Positions 1 to 7,333 of a stretch of DNA of 17,130 nucleotides are shown here, in pieces. Below the pieces are notes generated by a model. It was not told where the DNA came from, searched no databases, and saw only the letters and a list, made by a program, of their open reading frames with translations. The position numbers were made by a program, and so were the translations under genes. The number at the start of each line of letters is the position of its first letter. Positions within the stretch are counted from its first letter, which is position 1. Source of the DNA: Actinophytocola sp036402745 (GTDB taxonomy: Bacteria; Actinomycetota; Actinomycetes; Mycobacteriales; Pseudonocardiaceae); the NCBI RefSeq assembly GCF_036402745.1, contig NZ_DASWSJ010000050.1, positions 1 through 17,130 on the forward strand, given 5' to 3'.

Positions 1-218
1 CCGACGGCATCGTTGGACTTCGGACGCGGCCGGTCGTAGTCGAGGCCGGCGTCGGCGAAGAGGACGATCGACGCGTCGCCCAGGCGTAGCTCGGCGTGGA
101 CGAGCACGCCGTCCTCGTTGTCCCAGCGCAACGTGGTCTCGAAGCCGAACGCTCGCTCCAGCCACGCGAGGGCGGCCGGGGCGTCGCGGTAGCTGAAGTA
201 GCTGTGCAAGGTCGTCAT
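1..218 (-). CDS. VOC/glyoxalase-fold protein, N-terminal part
   Basis: This gene starts at the ATG complementary to 216-218 and runs off the left edge, so only the first 72 codons are visible. The translation opens MTTLHSYFSYRDAPAALAWL and continues with AFGFETTLRW, then HAELRLGDASIVLFAD. That is the first beta-alpha-beta-beta-beta unit of the vicinal oxygen chelate superfamily (glyoxalase, bleomycin-resistance and extradiol dioxygenase relatives). The segment AALAWLERAFGFE is typical of the actinobacterial glyoxalase-like subgroup. A metal-binding or drug-binding role cannot be assigned because the second half is missing. It is divergent from the mycothiol dehydrogenase pseudogene, and a small inverted repeat lies 24 bp ahead of its start. 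Family is fairly sure; substrate is unknown. Confidence 0.75.
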   Translation of the reverse strand, partial: MTTLHSYFSYRDAPAALAWLERAFGFETTLRWDNEDGVLVHAELRLGDASIVLFADAGLDYDRPRPKSNDAV

Positions 219-241
219 GGCACGAGCCTCGCAGCCACTGC

Positions 242-256
242 GGACAGATCCTGTCC
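242..256. promoter_or_regulatory. Inverted repeat upstream of the VOC gene
   Basis: GGACAG-atc-CTGTCC is a perfect 6-bp inverted repeat with a 3-bp centre. It sits in the 134-bp divergent gap, 24 bp ahead of the VOC gene start. The form suits a dimeric repressor. No matching regulator gene is in the window, so assignment as an operator is inference. Confidence 0.3.
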
Positions 257-358
257 TCAGCGGAATTCCGGCTGGCCGCGAAACTCAATCCACCAGGTCA
301 GCGCGCCCGGCTGGTACAAGTACACGTACGCACCAGTGCAGGAAAGGACGAGGTGGCC

Positions 359-1443
359 ATGGCTCAGCAGGTTCGGGGCGTCATCGCCAGGTCGAAGGGC
401 GCTCCGGTCGAGATCGAGACGATCGTCGTGCCCGATCCGGGGCCGGGCGAGGCGGTGGTCACGGTCCAGGCCTGCGGCGTCTGCCACACCGACCTGCACT
501 ACCGCGAGGGCGGCATCAACGACGAGTTCCCGTTCCTGCTCGGGCACGAGGCGGCCGGCGTCGTCGAGTCCGTCGGCGAGGGCGTCACCAGCGTCGAGCC
601 GGGCGACTACGTGATCCTCAACTGGCGCGCCGTGTGCGGCACCTGCCGCGCCTGCCTGCGCGGCCGGCCCTGGTACTGCTTCAACACGTTCAACGCCGCC
701 TAGCCGATGACGCTCACCGACGGCACGAAGCTCTCCCCGGCGCTGGGCATCGGCGCCTTCGTCGAGAAACGCTGGTCCACAGTGGACAGTGCACGAAGGT
801 CGACCCGGCCGCGTCGCCGGCCGCGGCGGGACTGCTCGGCTGCGGGATCATGGCCGGCATCGGCGCCGCGGTGAACACCGGCGGGGTCACCCGCGGCGAC
901 AGCGTCGCGGTCATCGGCTGCGGCGGCGTCGGCAGCGCCGCGGTCGCGGGTGCCGCGCTCGCCGGCGCCACCAAGATCATCGCGATCGACCTGGACGACC
1001 GGAAGCTCGAGTGGGCCAGGAAGTTCGGCGCCACGCACACGGTCAACGCGGGGGCCGGCGACGTGGTGGAGGCGGTGCGGGAGCTCACCGGCGGGTTCGG
1101 GGCGGACGTCGTGATCGAGGCGGTCGGCCGGCCGGAGACCTGGAAGCAGGCGTTCTACGCGCGCGACCTCGCCGGAACGGTCGTGCTCGTCGGCGTGCCG
1201 ACGCCGGACCTGCGCCTGGAGCTGCCGATGATCGACCTCTTCTCCCGCGGCGGCTCGCTCAAGTCCAGCTGGTACGGCGACTGCCTGCCCTCGCGCGACT
1301 TCCCGTACCTCATCGACCTCTACCTGCAGGGCAAGCTGGACCTCGACGGGTTCGTCACCGAGACCATCGCGCTGGACCAGCTCGAGGAGGCGTTCGCCAA
1401 GATGCACCACGGCGACGTGCTGCGCTCGGTGGTGGTCTTCTGA
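359..1443 (+). pseudogene. mscR: S-(hydroxymethyl)mycothiol dehydrogenase, disrupted
   Basis: The intact enzyme is a zinc- and NAD-dependent class III-like alcohol dehydrogenase that oxidises the formaldehyde-mycothiol adduct and also reduces S-nitrosomycothiol. The N-terminal half shows the catalytic zinc site (ACGVCHTDLHY, then LLGHEAAG) and the structural zinc cysteines (C-GT-C-RA-C, then WYC). The C-terminal half shows the third catalytic Cys (GLLGCGIMAG) and the Rossmann loop IGCGGVGSAA. Two lesions separate the halves. A TAG at 701-703 stands where the family has Gln (N-A-x-Q-x-M-T), which fits a CAG to TAG change. One base is missing between 768 and 769 (GAGAAACG where GAGAAGACG is expected), shifting the frame until TGA at 1441-1443. 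Corrected, the protein would be about 361 aa, the normal family length. The start could be GTG 353 or ATG 359; GGAAAGGA lies at 341-348. The partner MBL gene follows directly. Confidence 0.85.
775..787. repeat. GTCCACAGTGGAC motif, exact copy 1
   Basis: This is an exact copy of the odd-length near-palindrome GTCCAC-A-GTGGAC, inside the disrupted dehydrogenase, six bases past the one-base deletion. Two further exact copies and several near copies occur in this window. All those found have the central A on the plus strand. Confidence 0.6.
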
Positions 1444-2072
1444 TGGCTGCCCGCGTGGAGAAGGTCGTCACCTCCGGGACGTTCAACCTCGACGGCGGCA
1501 GCTGGGACGTCGACAACAACGTCTGGCTCCTCGGCGACGACCGCCAGGTGCTGGTGATCGACGCCGCACACGACGCGCACGCCATCGCGGCCGCCGTCGG
1601 TGACCGGGAGGTGCTGGCGATCGCGTGCACGCACGGTCACGACGACCACGTCAACGCCGCGCCGGCGCTGTCGGAGCTCGTCGACGCGCCGGTCCTGCTG
1701 CACCCGGCCGACGACGTGCTCTGGCGGCTCGCGCACGAGGACGCCCGGCCGGCCGACTCCCTCGCCGACGGTGACGTGCTGACGGTCGCCGGGGTCGACG
1801 TGCGGGTGCTGCACACGCCGGGCCACGCGCCCGGGGCGGTGTGCTTCCACGTGCCTGCGCTGGGCGTGGTGTTCACCGGGGACACGCTGTTCAACGGCGG
1901 TCCGGGCGCCACCGGCCGGTCGTACTCGGACTTCCCGACGATCGTCGACTCGATCCGGGACAAGCTGCTGACCCTGCCGCCGGAGACCAGGGTGCACGCC
2001 GGCCACGGCGACGACACGACGATCGGCGCCGAGGCACCGCACGTCGAGGAGTGGATCGCCCGAGGTCACTAG
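1443..2072 (+). CDS. MBL-fold metallohydrolase of the mycothiol/formaldehyde locus
   Basis: This is a 209-aa glyoxalase II-type metallo-beta-lactamase-fold protein. The zinc motif HxHxDH is at residues 64-69 (THGHDDH), with further ligands at His128 (HTPGH), Asp147 (FTGDTLF) and His188 (HAGHGDD). In actinobacteria this gene type commonly follows the S-(hydroxymethyl)mycothiol dehydrogenase, as in Mycobacterium Rv2259-Rv2260. It is thought to hydrolyse the S-formylmycothiol product to formate and mycothiol; that role is inferred from context. Its ATG (1443-1445) overlaps the TGA of the dehydrogenase by one base, so it was translationally coupled. The two lesions upstream should therefore reduce its translation unless it has another entry site. 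The reading frame itself is intact. Family is sure; substrate is likely but unproven. Confidence 0.9.
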   Translation: MAARVEKVVTSGTFNLDGGSWDVDNNVWLLGDDRQVLVIDAAHDAHAIAAAVGDREVLAIACTHGHDDHVNAAPALSELVDAPVLLHPADDVLWRLAHEDARPADSLADGDVLTVAGVDVRVLHTPGHAPGAVCFHVPALGVVFTGDTLFNGGPGATGRSYSDFPTIVDSIRDKLLTLPPETRVHAGHGDDTTIGAEAPHVEEWIARGH

Positions 2073-2092
2073 CCGTGGCCTAACCTCATCCG

Positions 2093-2109
2093 TAGGATTG
2101 TCGACAATC
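2093..2109. promoter_or_regulatory. Palindromic operator with overlapping -10 ahead of the aminotransferase
   Basis: GATTGTCGACAATC at 2096-2109 is a perfect 14-bp palindrome. Its core TTGTCGACAA resembles sites of GntR/FCD-type regulators. TAGGAT at 2093-2098 matches the actinobacterial -10 pattern TAnnnT and overlaps the palindrome's left edge, so a bound dimer would block the promoter. The site lies 16 bp ahead of ATG 2126. No GntR gene is in the window. Confidence 0.5.
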
Positions 2110-2125
2110 TACTGGAGGAGTGCTG

Positions 2126-3373
2126 ATGGCTGAGCTGTCCCCGATTCTCAAGCAGGCGACGCCGGTGCTGGCCGAACGGGGCGAGGGGGTGTACCTGTTC
2201 GGCGAGGACGGGCGCCGGTACCTGGACTTCACCGCCGGCATCGGGGTGACGAGCACCGGGCACTGCCATCCCGCCGTGGTCAAGGCCGTGCAGGAGCAGG
2301 CGGCGAAGCTGATCCACGGCCAGTACACGACCGTGATGCACCGGCCGCTGCTGACGTTGTCGGAGCGGCTGGGGGAGGTCCTGCCGGCCGGGTTGGACGC
2401 GTTGTTCTACGTGAACTCCGGCAGCGAGGCGGTGGAGGCGGCGTTGCGGCTGGCCCGGCACGCCACGGCCCGGGCCAACGTCGTGGTCTTCCACGGGTCG
2501 TTCCACGGGCGGACGATCGGCGCGGCGTCGATGACCACGTCCGCGACGAAGTTCCGGGCCGGGTTCGCGCCGCTGATGGGTGGCGTGGTCGTGGCGCCGT
2601 TCCCGACCGCGTACCGCTACGGCTGGAGCGAGCAGGAGGCGACGCGGTTCGCGCTGCGGGAGCTGGACTACGTGCTGGCCACGCTGACGGCGCCGGCCGA
2701 GACGGCGGCGTTCTTCGTCGAGCCGGTGCTGGGCGAGGGCGGGTACGTGCCGGCGAACACGGAGTTCATGCAGGGCCTGCGGGAGCGCGCGGACCGGCAC
2801 GGGATCCTGCTGGTGGTCGACGAGGTGCAGACGGGCTTCGGACGGACCGGCCGGTTCTGGGGCCACGAGCACTTCTCCGTCCGGCCCGACGTCGTGATCA
2901 CGGCGAAGGGGCTGGCCAGCGGTTTCCCGCTGTCGGCGATCGCGGCGCCGCGGGACCTGATGGCGAAGGCGTGGCCGGGCTCGCAGGGCGGGACGTACGG
3001 CGGGAACGCGGTCGCGTGCGCGGCGGCGGTGGCGACGCTGGATGTCGTGCGGTCGGAGGGTCTGGTCGAGAACGCGGCGGTGATGGGTGCCCGGTTGCGG
3101 GAGGGCCTGTCGAAGGTGGCCGCGGACGTGCCGGCGATCGGTGACGTGCGGGGGCTGGGACTGATGCTGGGCAACGAGTTCGTGAACCGCGACGGCGACC
3201 CGGACCCGGCCGCGGCGGCGCGCGTGCAGCAGGCCGCGGCGGCCGCGGGGCTGTTGCTGCTGACCTGCGGCGCGGCGGGGAACGTGGTGCGGATGATCCC
3301 GCCGCTGGTGGTGAACGCCGACCAGATCGACGAGGGCCTGGGGCTGTGGCGGGAGGCGATCGCGGCGGTGTGA
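2126..3373 (+). CDS. Class III PLP aminotransferase (aspartate/GABA/acetylornithine family)
   Basis: This 415-aa protein has the usual fold-type I, class III length and motifs. YLDFTAGIGVTSTGHCHP lies near residues 32-49, NSGSEA at 98-103 (PLP phosphate contact), and FHGSFHGRT at 122-130. VEPVLGEGGYVP is at 198-209, VVDEVQTGFGRTG at 230-242 with Asp232 binding the pyridine nitrogen, and the Schiff-base Lys261 sits in ITAKGLASGFP. It transfers an amino group from an omega-amino acid (GABA, ornithine derivative or similar) to 2-oxoglutarate or pyruvate. GABA transaminase is the closest general type, but the substrate cannot be fixed by eye. GGAGGAG at 2114-2120 sits 5 bp from ATG 2126 and overlaps the earlier GTG at 2120, so the ATG was chosen. 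It has its own promoter region and appears monocistronic; repeat copy A begins 5 bp past its stop. Confidence 0.88.
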   Translation: MAELSPILKQATPVLAERGEGVYLFGEDGRRYLDFTAGIGVTSTGHCHPAVVKAVQEQAAKLIHGQYTTVMHRPLLTLSERLGEVLPAGLDALFYVNSGSEAVEAALRLARHATARANVVVFHGSFHGRTIGAASMTTSATKFRAGFAPLMGGVVVAPFPTAYRYGWSEQEATRFALRELDYVLATLTAPAETAAFFVEPVLGEGGYVPANTEFMQGLRERADRHGILLVVDEVQTGFGRTGRFWGHEHFSVRPDVVITAKGLASGFPLSAIAAPRDLMAKAWPGSQGGTYGGNAVACAAAVATLDVVRSEGLVENAAVMGARLREGLSKVAADVPAIGDVRGLGLMLGNEFVNRDGDPDPAAAARVQQAAAAAGLLLLTCGAAGNVVRMIPPLVVNADQIDEGLGLWREAIAAV

Positions 3374-3378
3374 GGCGC

Positions 3379-3454
3379 GGCCTCCGGCCCCCGGTATCCA
3401 GCGTAGTGATCGGCACCGACAGTTCCGGGCGATGTCGGGCGAGCCTGTGGACAG
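3379..3454 (+). repeat. Interspersed repeat copy A with DnaA-box-like tail
   Basis: The 50-bp core is 3379-3428. It begins GGCCTCCGGCCCCCGG and ends GGCACCGACAGTTCCGG. It matches copy B (opposite strand, 5148-5197) at 47 of 50 positions by hand alignment, and copies C and D more loosely. After a 17-nt gap comes TGTGGACAG (3446-3454), the reverse complement of CTGTCCACA, which fits the relaxed Streptomyces DnaA-box consensus. A weaker relative, TGTGCACAG, lies at 3474-3482. The copy starts 5 bp beyond the aminotransferase stop. Confidence 0.75.
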
Positions 3455-3583
3455 GCGGCCTCTCGAGCCGGCTTGTGCACAGGCCGGCCCGGCGAAACGC
3501 CCGGAACCAAGCCAGCTCAACCAGGGAGTTACCCACTGGACCTAGGGTCAGCTCGGGTGCACCGACGACAAGGGTTGAGGCGC

Positions 3584-5122
3584 ATGGGCGAGCGGACGGA
3601 TACCGGCCGGATCGAGATCGGGACCGTGGTGATCGGCGCCGGATTCTCCGGTCTGGGTATGGCCATCCAGTTCCGAATGGACGGTCGAACCGACTTCGTG
3701 GTCCTGGAGAAGGCCGACGATCTCGGCGGTACCTGGCGGGGCAACACCTACCCCGGCTGCGGCTGCGACATCCCGTCGTATGTGTACTCGTACTCCTTCG
3801 AGCAGAATTCGGACTGGACGCACACCTATCCCCTGCAGCCGGAGATCCTGGACTACCTGAAGCGGATCGCGGACAAGTACCGGCTACGCGACTCCATCCG
3901 GTTCGGCGTCGAGATGACCGCGGCACGGTGGGACGCCGACGAGCGGCGCTGGCACGTGGCCACCAGCACCGGGCAGGTCTATGTCGCCCAATTCCTGGTG
4001 ACCGGTATCGGCTCCCTGCACGTTCCCTACGTCCCCCAACTGCCCGGGCTGGACCGGTTCACGGGTGCGGTGTTCCACTCCTCACGGTGGAACCACGACC
4101 TCGACCTCAGGGGCAAGCGGGTGGCGGTGATCGGCACCGGGTCCAGCGCCGTGCAGTTCGTTCCGAAGATCGCCGAGACGGTCGCCGAGTTGCACCTGTT
4201 CCAGCGCACCCCGGCGTGGGTCCTACCCAAGACCGAGGCGCCGACCCCGACGTGGTTACGCACCGCCCTGCGCTGGGTGCCGGGCCTCAAGCGGGCCTAC
4301 CGCACCCTGCTCTACTGGCTACTCGAGTCGCGGGCCATCCCGTTCAACTGGCTTCCCGTCCTGATCAGGGGTGGGCAGGCGATCGCCACCCGGCACATGC
4401 ACAAGTCGATCTCCGATCCGGCGCTGCGCGCCAAGCTGACGCCGAACTACAAGCTGGGTTGCAAGCGGGTGGTGATGTCCGACGACTTCTACCCCGCGCT
4501 GTGCCGCGACAACGTGGAGTTGGTCACCGACTGGATCACCGAGATCGGCCAGGACTGCGTGGTCGACACCGCCGGGGTCGACCGAAAGGTCGACGCGATC
4601 ATCTTCGGTACCGGGTTCCACGTCACCGACGCCTTCCACCGGCTCCACATCACCGGCCGGGATGGTCGTGACCTGGCCAGCCAGTGGCGCGCCACCGGGA
4701 ACGAGACCCATCTCGGCATCACCACCGCCGGGTACCCGAACCTGTTCTTCCTCCTCGGCCCCAACACCACCGTCGGCCACAACTCCACGGTCTTCATGAT
4801 CGAGTCTCAGATCCGCTACATCGCCCAGGCCATTCGATGCACCGAACGTGCGAAGGCGGACGCCATCGAGGTCAGACGCAGCGCGCAGAACCGGTTCCAG
4901 GCCGACATCCAGCGCAGGCTGGTTCGCGGAGTCTGGAGCACCGGCGGCTGCGACACCTGGTTTCTGGACAGCAACGGGGTCAACCGGGCACTCTGGCCAG
5001 GGTTCAGCTGGCGTTACCGGCTGCGCACCCGCAAGGTCGATCCGGCCGACTTCCAGTTCACCCCGGCGCCGACTCCCAACCGCCGGGCCTCCGTTCCCGT
5101 CGCGGCGTCCGCGGCGAGTTGA
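3584..5122 (+). CDS. Baeyer-Villiger-type flavin-containing monooxygenase
   Basis: This 512-aa class B flavoprotein monooxygenase uses FAD, NADPH and O2 to insert oxygen next to a ketone, or to oxidise S or N atoms. The FAD-binding GxGxxG is at residues 18-23 (VVIGAGFSG), followed by DLGGTWRGNTYPGCGCDIPS near 46-65. The diagnostic fingerprint FxGxxxHxxxW is at 159-169 (FTGAVFHSSRW). The NADPH Rossmann motif VIGTGSSA is at 182-189. A late conserved block reads LFFLLGPNTTVGHNS. ATG 3584 was chosen over the upstream in-frame GTG 3473, because the extra residues are not family-like and that GTG falls beside repeat A. Three sampled 60-base lines plus one later line gave about 57-65% GC, against 72-77% in sampled neighbours. 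The gene lies between inverted repeats A and B. Transfer is a reasonable inference; the substrate is unknown. Confidence 0.9.
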   Translation: MGERTDTGRIEIGTVVIGAGFSGLGMAIQFRMDGRTDFVVLEKADDLGGTWRGNTYPGCGCDIPSYVYSYSFEQNSDWTHTYPLQPEILDYLKRIADKYRLRDSIRFGVEMTAARWDADERRWHVATSTGQVYVAQFLVTGIGSLHVPYVPQLPGLDRFTGAVFHSSRWNHDLDLRGKRVAVIGTGSSAVQFVPKIAETVAELHLFQRTPAWVLPKTEAPTPTWLRTALRWVPGLKRAYRTLLYWLLESRAIPFNWLPVLIRGGQAIATRHMHKSISDPALRAKLTPNYKLGCKRVVMSDDFYPALCRDNVELVTDWITEIGQDCVVDTAGVDRKVDAIIFGTGFHVTDAFHRLHITGRDGRDLASQWRATGNETHLGITTAGYPNLFFLLGPNTTVGHNSTVFMIESQIRYIAQAIRCTERAKADAIEVRRSAQNRFQADIQRRLVRGVWSTGGCDTWFLDSNGVNRALWPGFSWRYRLRTRKVDPADFQFTPAPTPNRRASVPVAASAAS

Positions 5123-5147
5123 GGTACCGGGACTCCCGAAGCGATCG

Positions 5148-5197
5148 CCGGAACTGTCGGTGCCGATCGCTAGGCTGGTTACCGGGGGCCGGAGGCC
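5148..5197 (-). repeat. Interspersed repeat copy B, core only
   Basis: Read on the minus strand, this is the same 50-bp core as copy A, with three mismatches. It lies in the gap between the converging monooxygenase (stop 5122) and SRPBCC gene (stop 5205), 7 bp past the latter. At the expected tail position (5122-5130) there is no DnaA-box-like 9-mer. This copy is therefore core only, perhaps cut where the monooxygenase gene ends. Confidence 0.75.
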
Positions 5198-5204
5198 AAT
5201 GCCG

Positions 5205-6152
5205 TCACGTCAGCGTCTCGGCGTAGTGCTTCGTCAGCTCCTCGGTGCGGTCCTTCGGCCACGGGCGGATCTCGCCGTGCACCGCCGCGAAGAACAGGTC
5301 CAGGTGCACGTGCCACGCGGCCAACGCGGTCGCCCGGAGATCGGCCAGGGACGCCGGCACGGTCTGGGTCAGCTCCACCCGCACGCCGAGCTTCTCGTCC
5401 GACGTGATCGTCCAGCGAACTCGGCCGGCCGGCGCGCCGTCGTGCAGCCACTCGTACTCCAGCTCGTGCGGCTCCTCGGTCACCGTCACCCGGCCGGCCG
5501 GAACATACGCGTTCGTCGCGCGCAGCGGTGGCTCGCCGCCGACCTCGGGATCGTGGTCCTCGACGATCAGGGCCCACACGTCGGCCGGCGGCTTCCACAC
5601 GAGGTCACGGCCGAACCGCAGCTCGAAACCACCGTCGACGGGCCGCACCGAACCCTCGCCCAGGCCGAACTCGTCGATGTAGCGCCCCATCGCCCCGAGC
5701 CAGTCGTCGAACGGCGCCGGCTTCTCGCCGTCCAGCTGGGCCACGAGCGCGTCGAGGCACGAGTCCCAGCCGGCCGCCGTCCGGCCCGCGCCGAGCTTGC
5801 CGACCCAGCCGCCGCCCATCGTCTGGGTGAACACCAGCCGGCAACCGTCACCGTCGGGCATCAGCTCGATCCGCAGCACGTCCAGGTTCCACCGGAACAT
5901 GTACACCTTCGGCGGATCGACCTCGAGCACCTCGCCGTCCCACGAACCCTCCACCACGGCATCGGCCGGGAACGTGAAGCGCATCGGCGCACCCGGCCGC
6001 AGCTCGGCCTCGACCGTCGCCGGGAACCAGTGGCCCATCTCGGCCGGGTCGCTCACCACCCGCCACACCTTGGCGGGCGAGTGGCGCAGCCGGCGCTCGA
6101 ACCGCAGCACCGGCTGCCCGTCGATCGTCTGCAAAGTCGCACGCTCGGTCAC
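5205..6152 (-). CDS. Tandem SRPBCC (AHSA1-like) domain protein
   Basis: This 315-aa protein appears to hold two START/SRPBCC ligand-binding domains. The first spans about residues 10-140: LRHSPAKVWRVVSDPAEMGHWFP, then GEVLEVDPPKVYMFRW, then GCRLVFTQTM. The second runs from about 170 to the end: DLVWKPPADVWALIVE, then RVRWTITSD, then RVELTQTVPA. Each shows the family pattern of a strand, a P-x-x-V-W helix and a late V/FTQT strand. Single-domain AHSA1-like proteins are usually about 150 aa, so this looks like a duplication-fusion. The start is GTG at 6150-6152, six bases past the ArsR stop, with GGAGGA upstream inside the ArsR gene. ArsR-SRPBCC pairs are a common actinobacterial two-gene unit whose ligand is generally unknown. 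Cytoplasmic; no signal peptide seen. Confidence 0.8.
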   Translation of the reverse strand: MTERATLQTIDGQPVLRFERRLRHSPAKVWRVVSDPAEMGHWFPATVEAELRPGAPMRFTFPADAVVEGSWDGEVLEVDPPKVYMFRWNLDVLRIELMPDGDGCRLVFTQTMGGGWVGKLGAGRTAAGWDSCLDALVAQLDGEKPAPFDDWLGAMGRYIDEFGLGEGSVRPVDGGFELRFGRDLVWKPPADVWALIVEDHDPEVGGEPPLRATNAYVPAGRVTVTEEPHELEYEWLHDGAPAGRVRWTITSDEKLGVRVELTQTVPASLADLRATALAAWHVHLDLFFAAVHGEIRPWPKDRTEELTKHYAETLT

Positions 6153-6158
6153 GGTGAA

Positions 6159-6467
6159 TCAGTCCTCCATCTCGTCCAGGCGACGTTCCAAGGCGTCCAA
6201 ACTGTCCGTCCACATGCGACGGTACGGCTCGAGCCACGAGTCGATCTCGGTCAGCGGCTCCAGGCGCAGCCGGTACCACCGGCGCTGCGCGTCCTGCCGT
6301 ACCTCCACCAGCCCGGCACCGCGCAGCACCCTCAGGTGCTTCGACACCGTCGGCTGCGTCAGCGCCAGCCGCTCGACCAGCTCGCCGACCGGCCGCTCAC
6401 CCTCGCGCAGGAGATCGAGGATCTCCCGCCGGCGCGGCTCGGCCAGCACCTCGAATGTAGATGCCAT
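6159..6467 (-). CDS. ArsR-family winged-helix transcriptional regulator
   Basis: This 102-aa protein has the standard ArsR layout. The segment FEVLAEPRRREILDLL opens the domain, the HTH is PVGELVERLALTQPTVSKHLRVL, and the wing follows as GLVEVRQDAQRRWYRL. The C-terminal helix ends DALERRLDEMED. It lacks the CxC metal site of classical ArsR, so it probably does not sense metals. It most likely controls itself and the SRPBCC gene. ATG at 6465-6467 was chosen over GTG at 6485: a TATATT -10 ends six bases ahead of this ATG and there is no Shine-Dalgarno sequence, which suits a leaderless transcript. It lies 32 bp after the aldolase stop, so read-through from the sugar operon is also possible. Confidence 0.88.
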   Translation of the reverse strand: MASTFEVLAEPRRREILDLLREGERPVGELVERLALTQPTVSKHLRVLRGAGLVEVRQDAQRRWYRLRLEPLTEIDSWLEPYRRMWTDSLDALERRLDEMED

Positions 6468-6473
6468 GACAGC

Positions 6474-6495
6474 AATATAGCCCACATGGCATGTG
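6474..6495 (-). promoter_or_regulatory. ArsR leaderless promoter with palindromic operator
   Basis: On the minus strand, TATATT (6474-6479) is a 5-of-6 match to TATAAT and ends six bases before the ArsR ATG. Directly upstream is CACATG-c-CATGTG (6483-6495), a perfect 6+1+6 palindrome filling the spacer between -35 and -10. A repressor bound there would block the promoter. Autoregulation by ArsR is inference. Confidence 0.5.
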
Positions 6496-6499
6496 CGCG

Positions 6500-7333
6500 C
6501 TACGCGGCCCCGAGGATGCCCAGCAGCCGGGCCACCTCGGCGGCCACGGCCGACCGGCCGGCGCCGAGGTACTTGCGGGTGTCCACAACCTCGGGGTTCG
6601 CCGCGAGGAAGGCCCGCACGGTGGCGGTGAACGACTTGTTCAGCTGCGTCGCGATATTGATCTTCGTCATGCCCGCGCCGACCGCGCGGGTGAGGTCGGC
6701 GTCCGGCACGCCGGACGACCCGTGCAGCACCAGCGGCACCGGCACCGTGGCGTGCAGCCGGGCGATCAGGTCCAGGTCGATCGCAGCGTCCCGGGTGAGC
6801 ATCGCGTGTGACGTGCCGACCGCCACCGCCAGCGCGTCGATCCCGGTGGCCTCGACGTAGGCCCGCGCCTCGTCCGGGTCGGTCCGCGCGCCCGGCGCGT
6901 GCACGCCGTCCTTGCCGCCCACCTCGCCCAGCTCCGCCTCGACGTACACGCCGGCGGCGTGGCAGTGCGCCGCAACGTCCGAAGTGGACAGTACATTGTC
7001 CGCATAGGACATCGTGGACGCGTCGTACATCACCGAGCCGAAGCCCAGCCGCACCGCCTCGTGCACCAGGTCGACGTCGGTGGCGTGGTCGAGGTGCACC
7101 GCGACCGGGGCGGTCGACGCCCGCGCGACCGCCAACGTGGCCTGGCCCAACGGTTCCAGCGAGCCGTGGTAGCGCACCGCGTTCTCGCTGATCTGCAGCA
7201 CCACCGGCGCGCCCGCCTCCTCGGCGCCCGCGACCAGCGCCTCGGCGTGCTCGAGCTGGATGACGTTGAACGCGCCCACCCCGCGGCCGGCCTTCGCGGC
7301 GGCGCCGACGATCTCAGCGGTCGGCGTGAGCAT
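6500..7333 (-). CDS. Class II (zinc) fructose/tagatose-bisphosphate aldolase
   Basis: This 277-aa enzyme belongs to the FbaA/GatY/KbaY family and cleaves a ketohexose 1,6-bisphosphate into dihydroxyacetone phosphate and glyceraldehyde 3-phosphate. Visible motifs are GVGAFNVIQLEHAEA near the N-terminus and the zinc motif HLDHATD. The family block YVEAELGEVGGKDG follows, then GTSHAML with another likely zinc His. HGSSGVPD and INIATQLN give the phosphate-binding region. The length is near that of GatY/KbaY and shorter than class IIa FbaA. ATG 7331-7333 overlaps the PfkB gene's end by 20 bp; GTG 7348 is a less likely start. It is the third gene of the ROK-PfkB-aldolase operon. Tagatose- or fructose-bisphosphate specificity cannot be decided by eye. 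Confidence 0.85.
   Translation of the reverse strand: MLTPTAEIVGAAAKAGRGVGAFNVIQLEHAEALVAGAEEAGAPVVLQISENAVRYHGSLEPLGQATLAVARASTAPVAVHLDHATDVDLVHEAVRLGFGSVMYDASTMSYADNVLSTSDVAAHCHAAGVYVEAELGEVGGKDGVHAPGARTDPDEARAYVEATGIDALAVAVGTSHAMLTRDAAIDLDLIARLHATVPVPLVLHGSSGVPDADLTRAVGAGMTKINIATQLNKSFTATVRAFLAANPEVVDTRKYLGAGRSAVAAEVARLLGILGAA

Noticed and set aside
2069..3520. Long antisense frame opposite the aminotransferase (483 codons)
   Set aside because: It lies wholly opposite a gene with complete PLP motifs, is rich in Arg, His and Gln, and shows no domain. Such shadow frames are normal at 72% GC.
3473..3583. Extended GTG start for the monooxygenase (37 more residues)
   Set aside because: The extra part overlaps the tail region of repeat A and has no family-like residues; ATG 3584 gives the normal N-terminus.
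4848..6860. 670-codon plus-strand frame across SRPBCC, ArsR and aldolase genes
   Set aside because: It crosses the monooxygenase end, a repeat and three real minus-strand genes. Its composition is Arg/Pro-rich with no recognisable domain.
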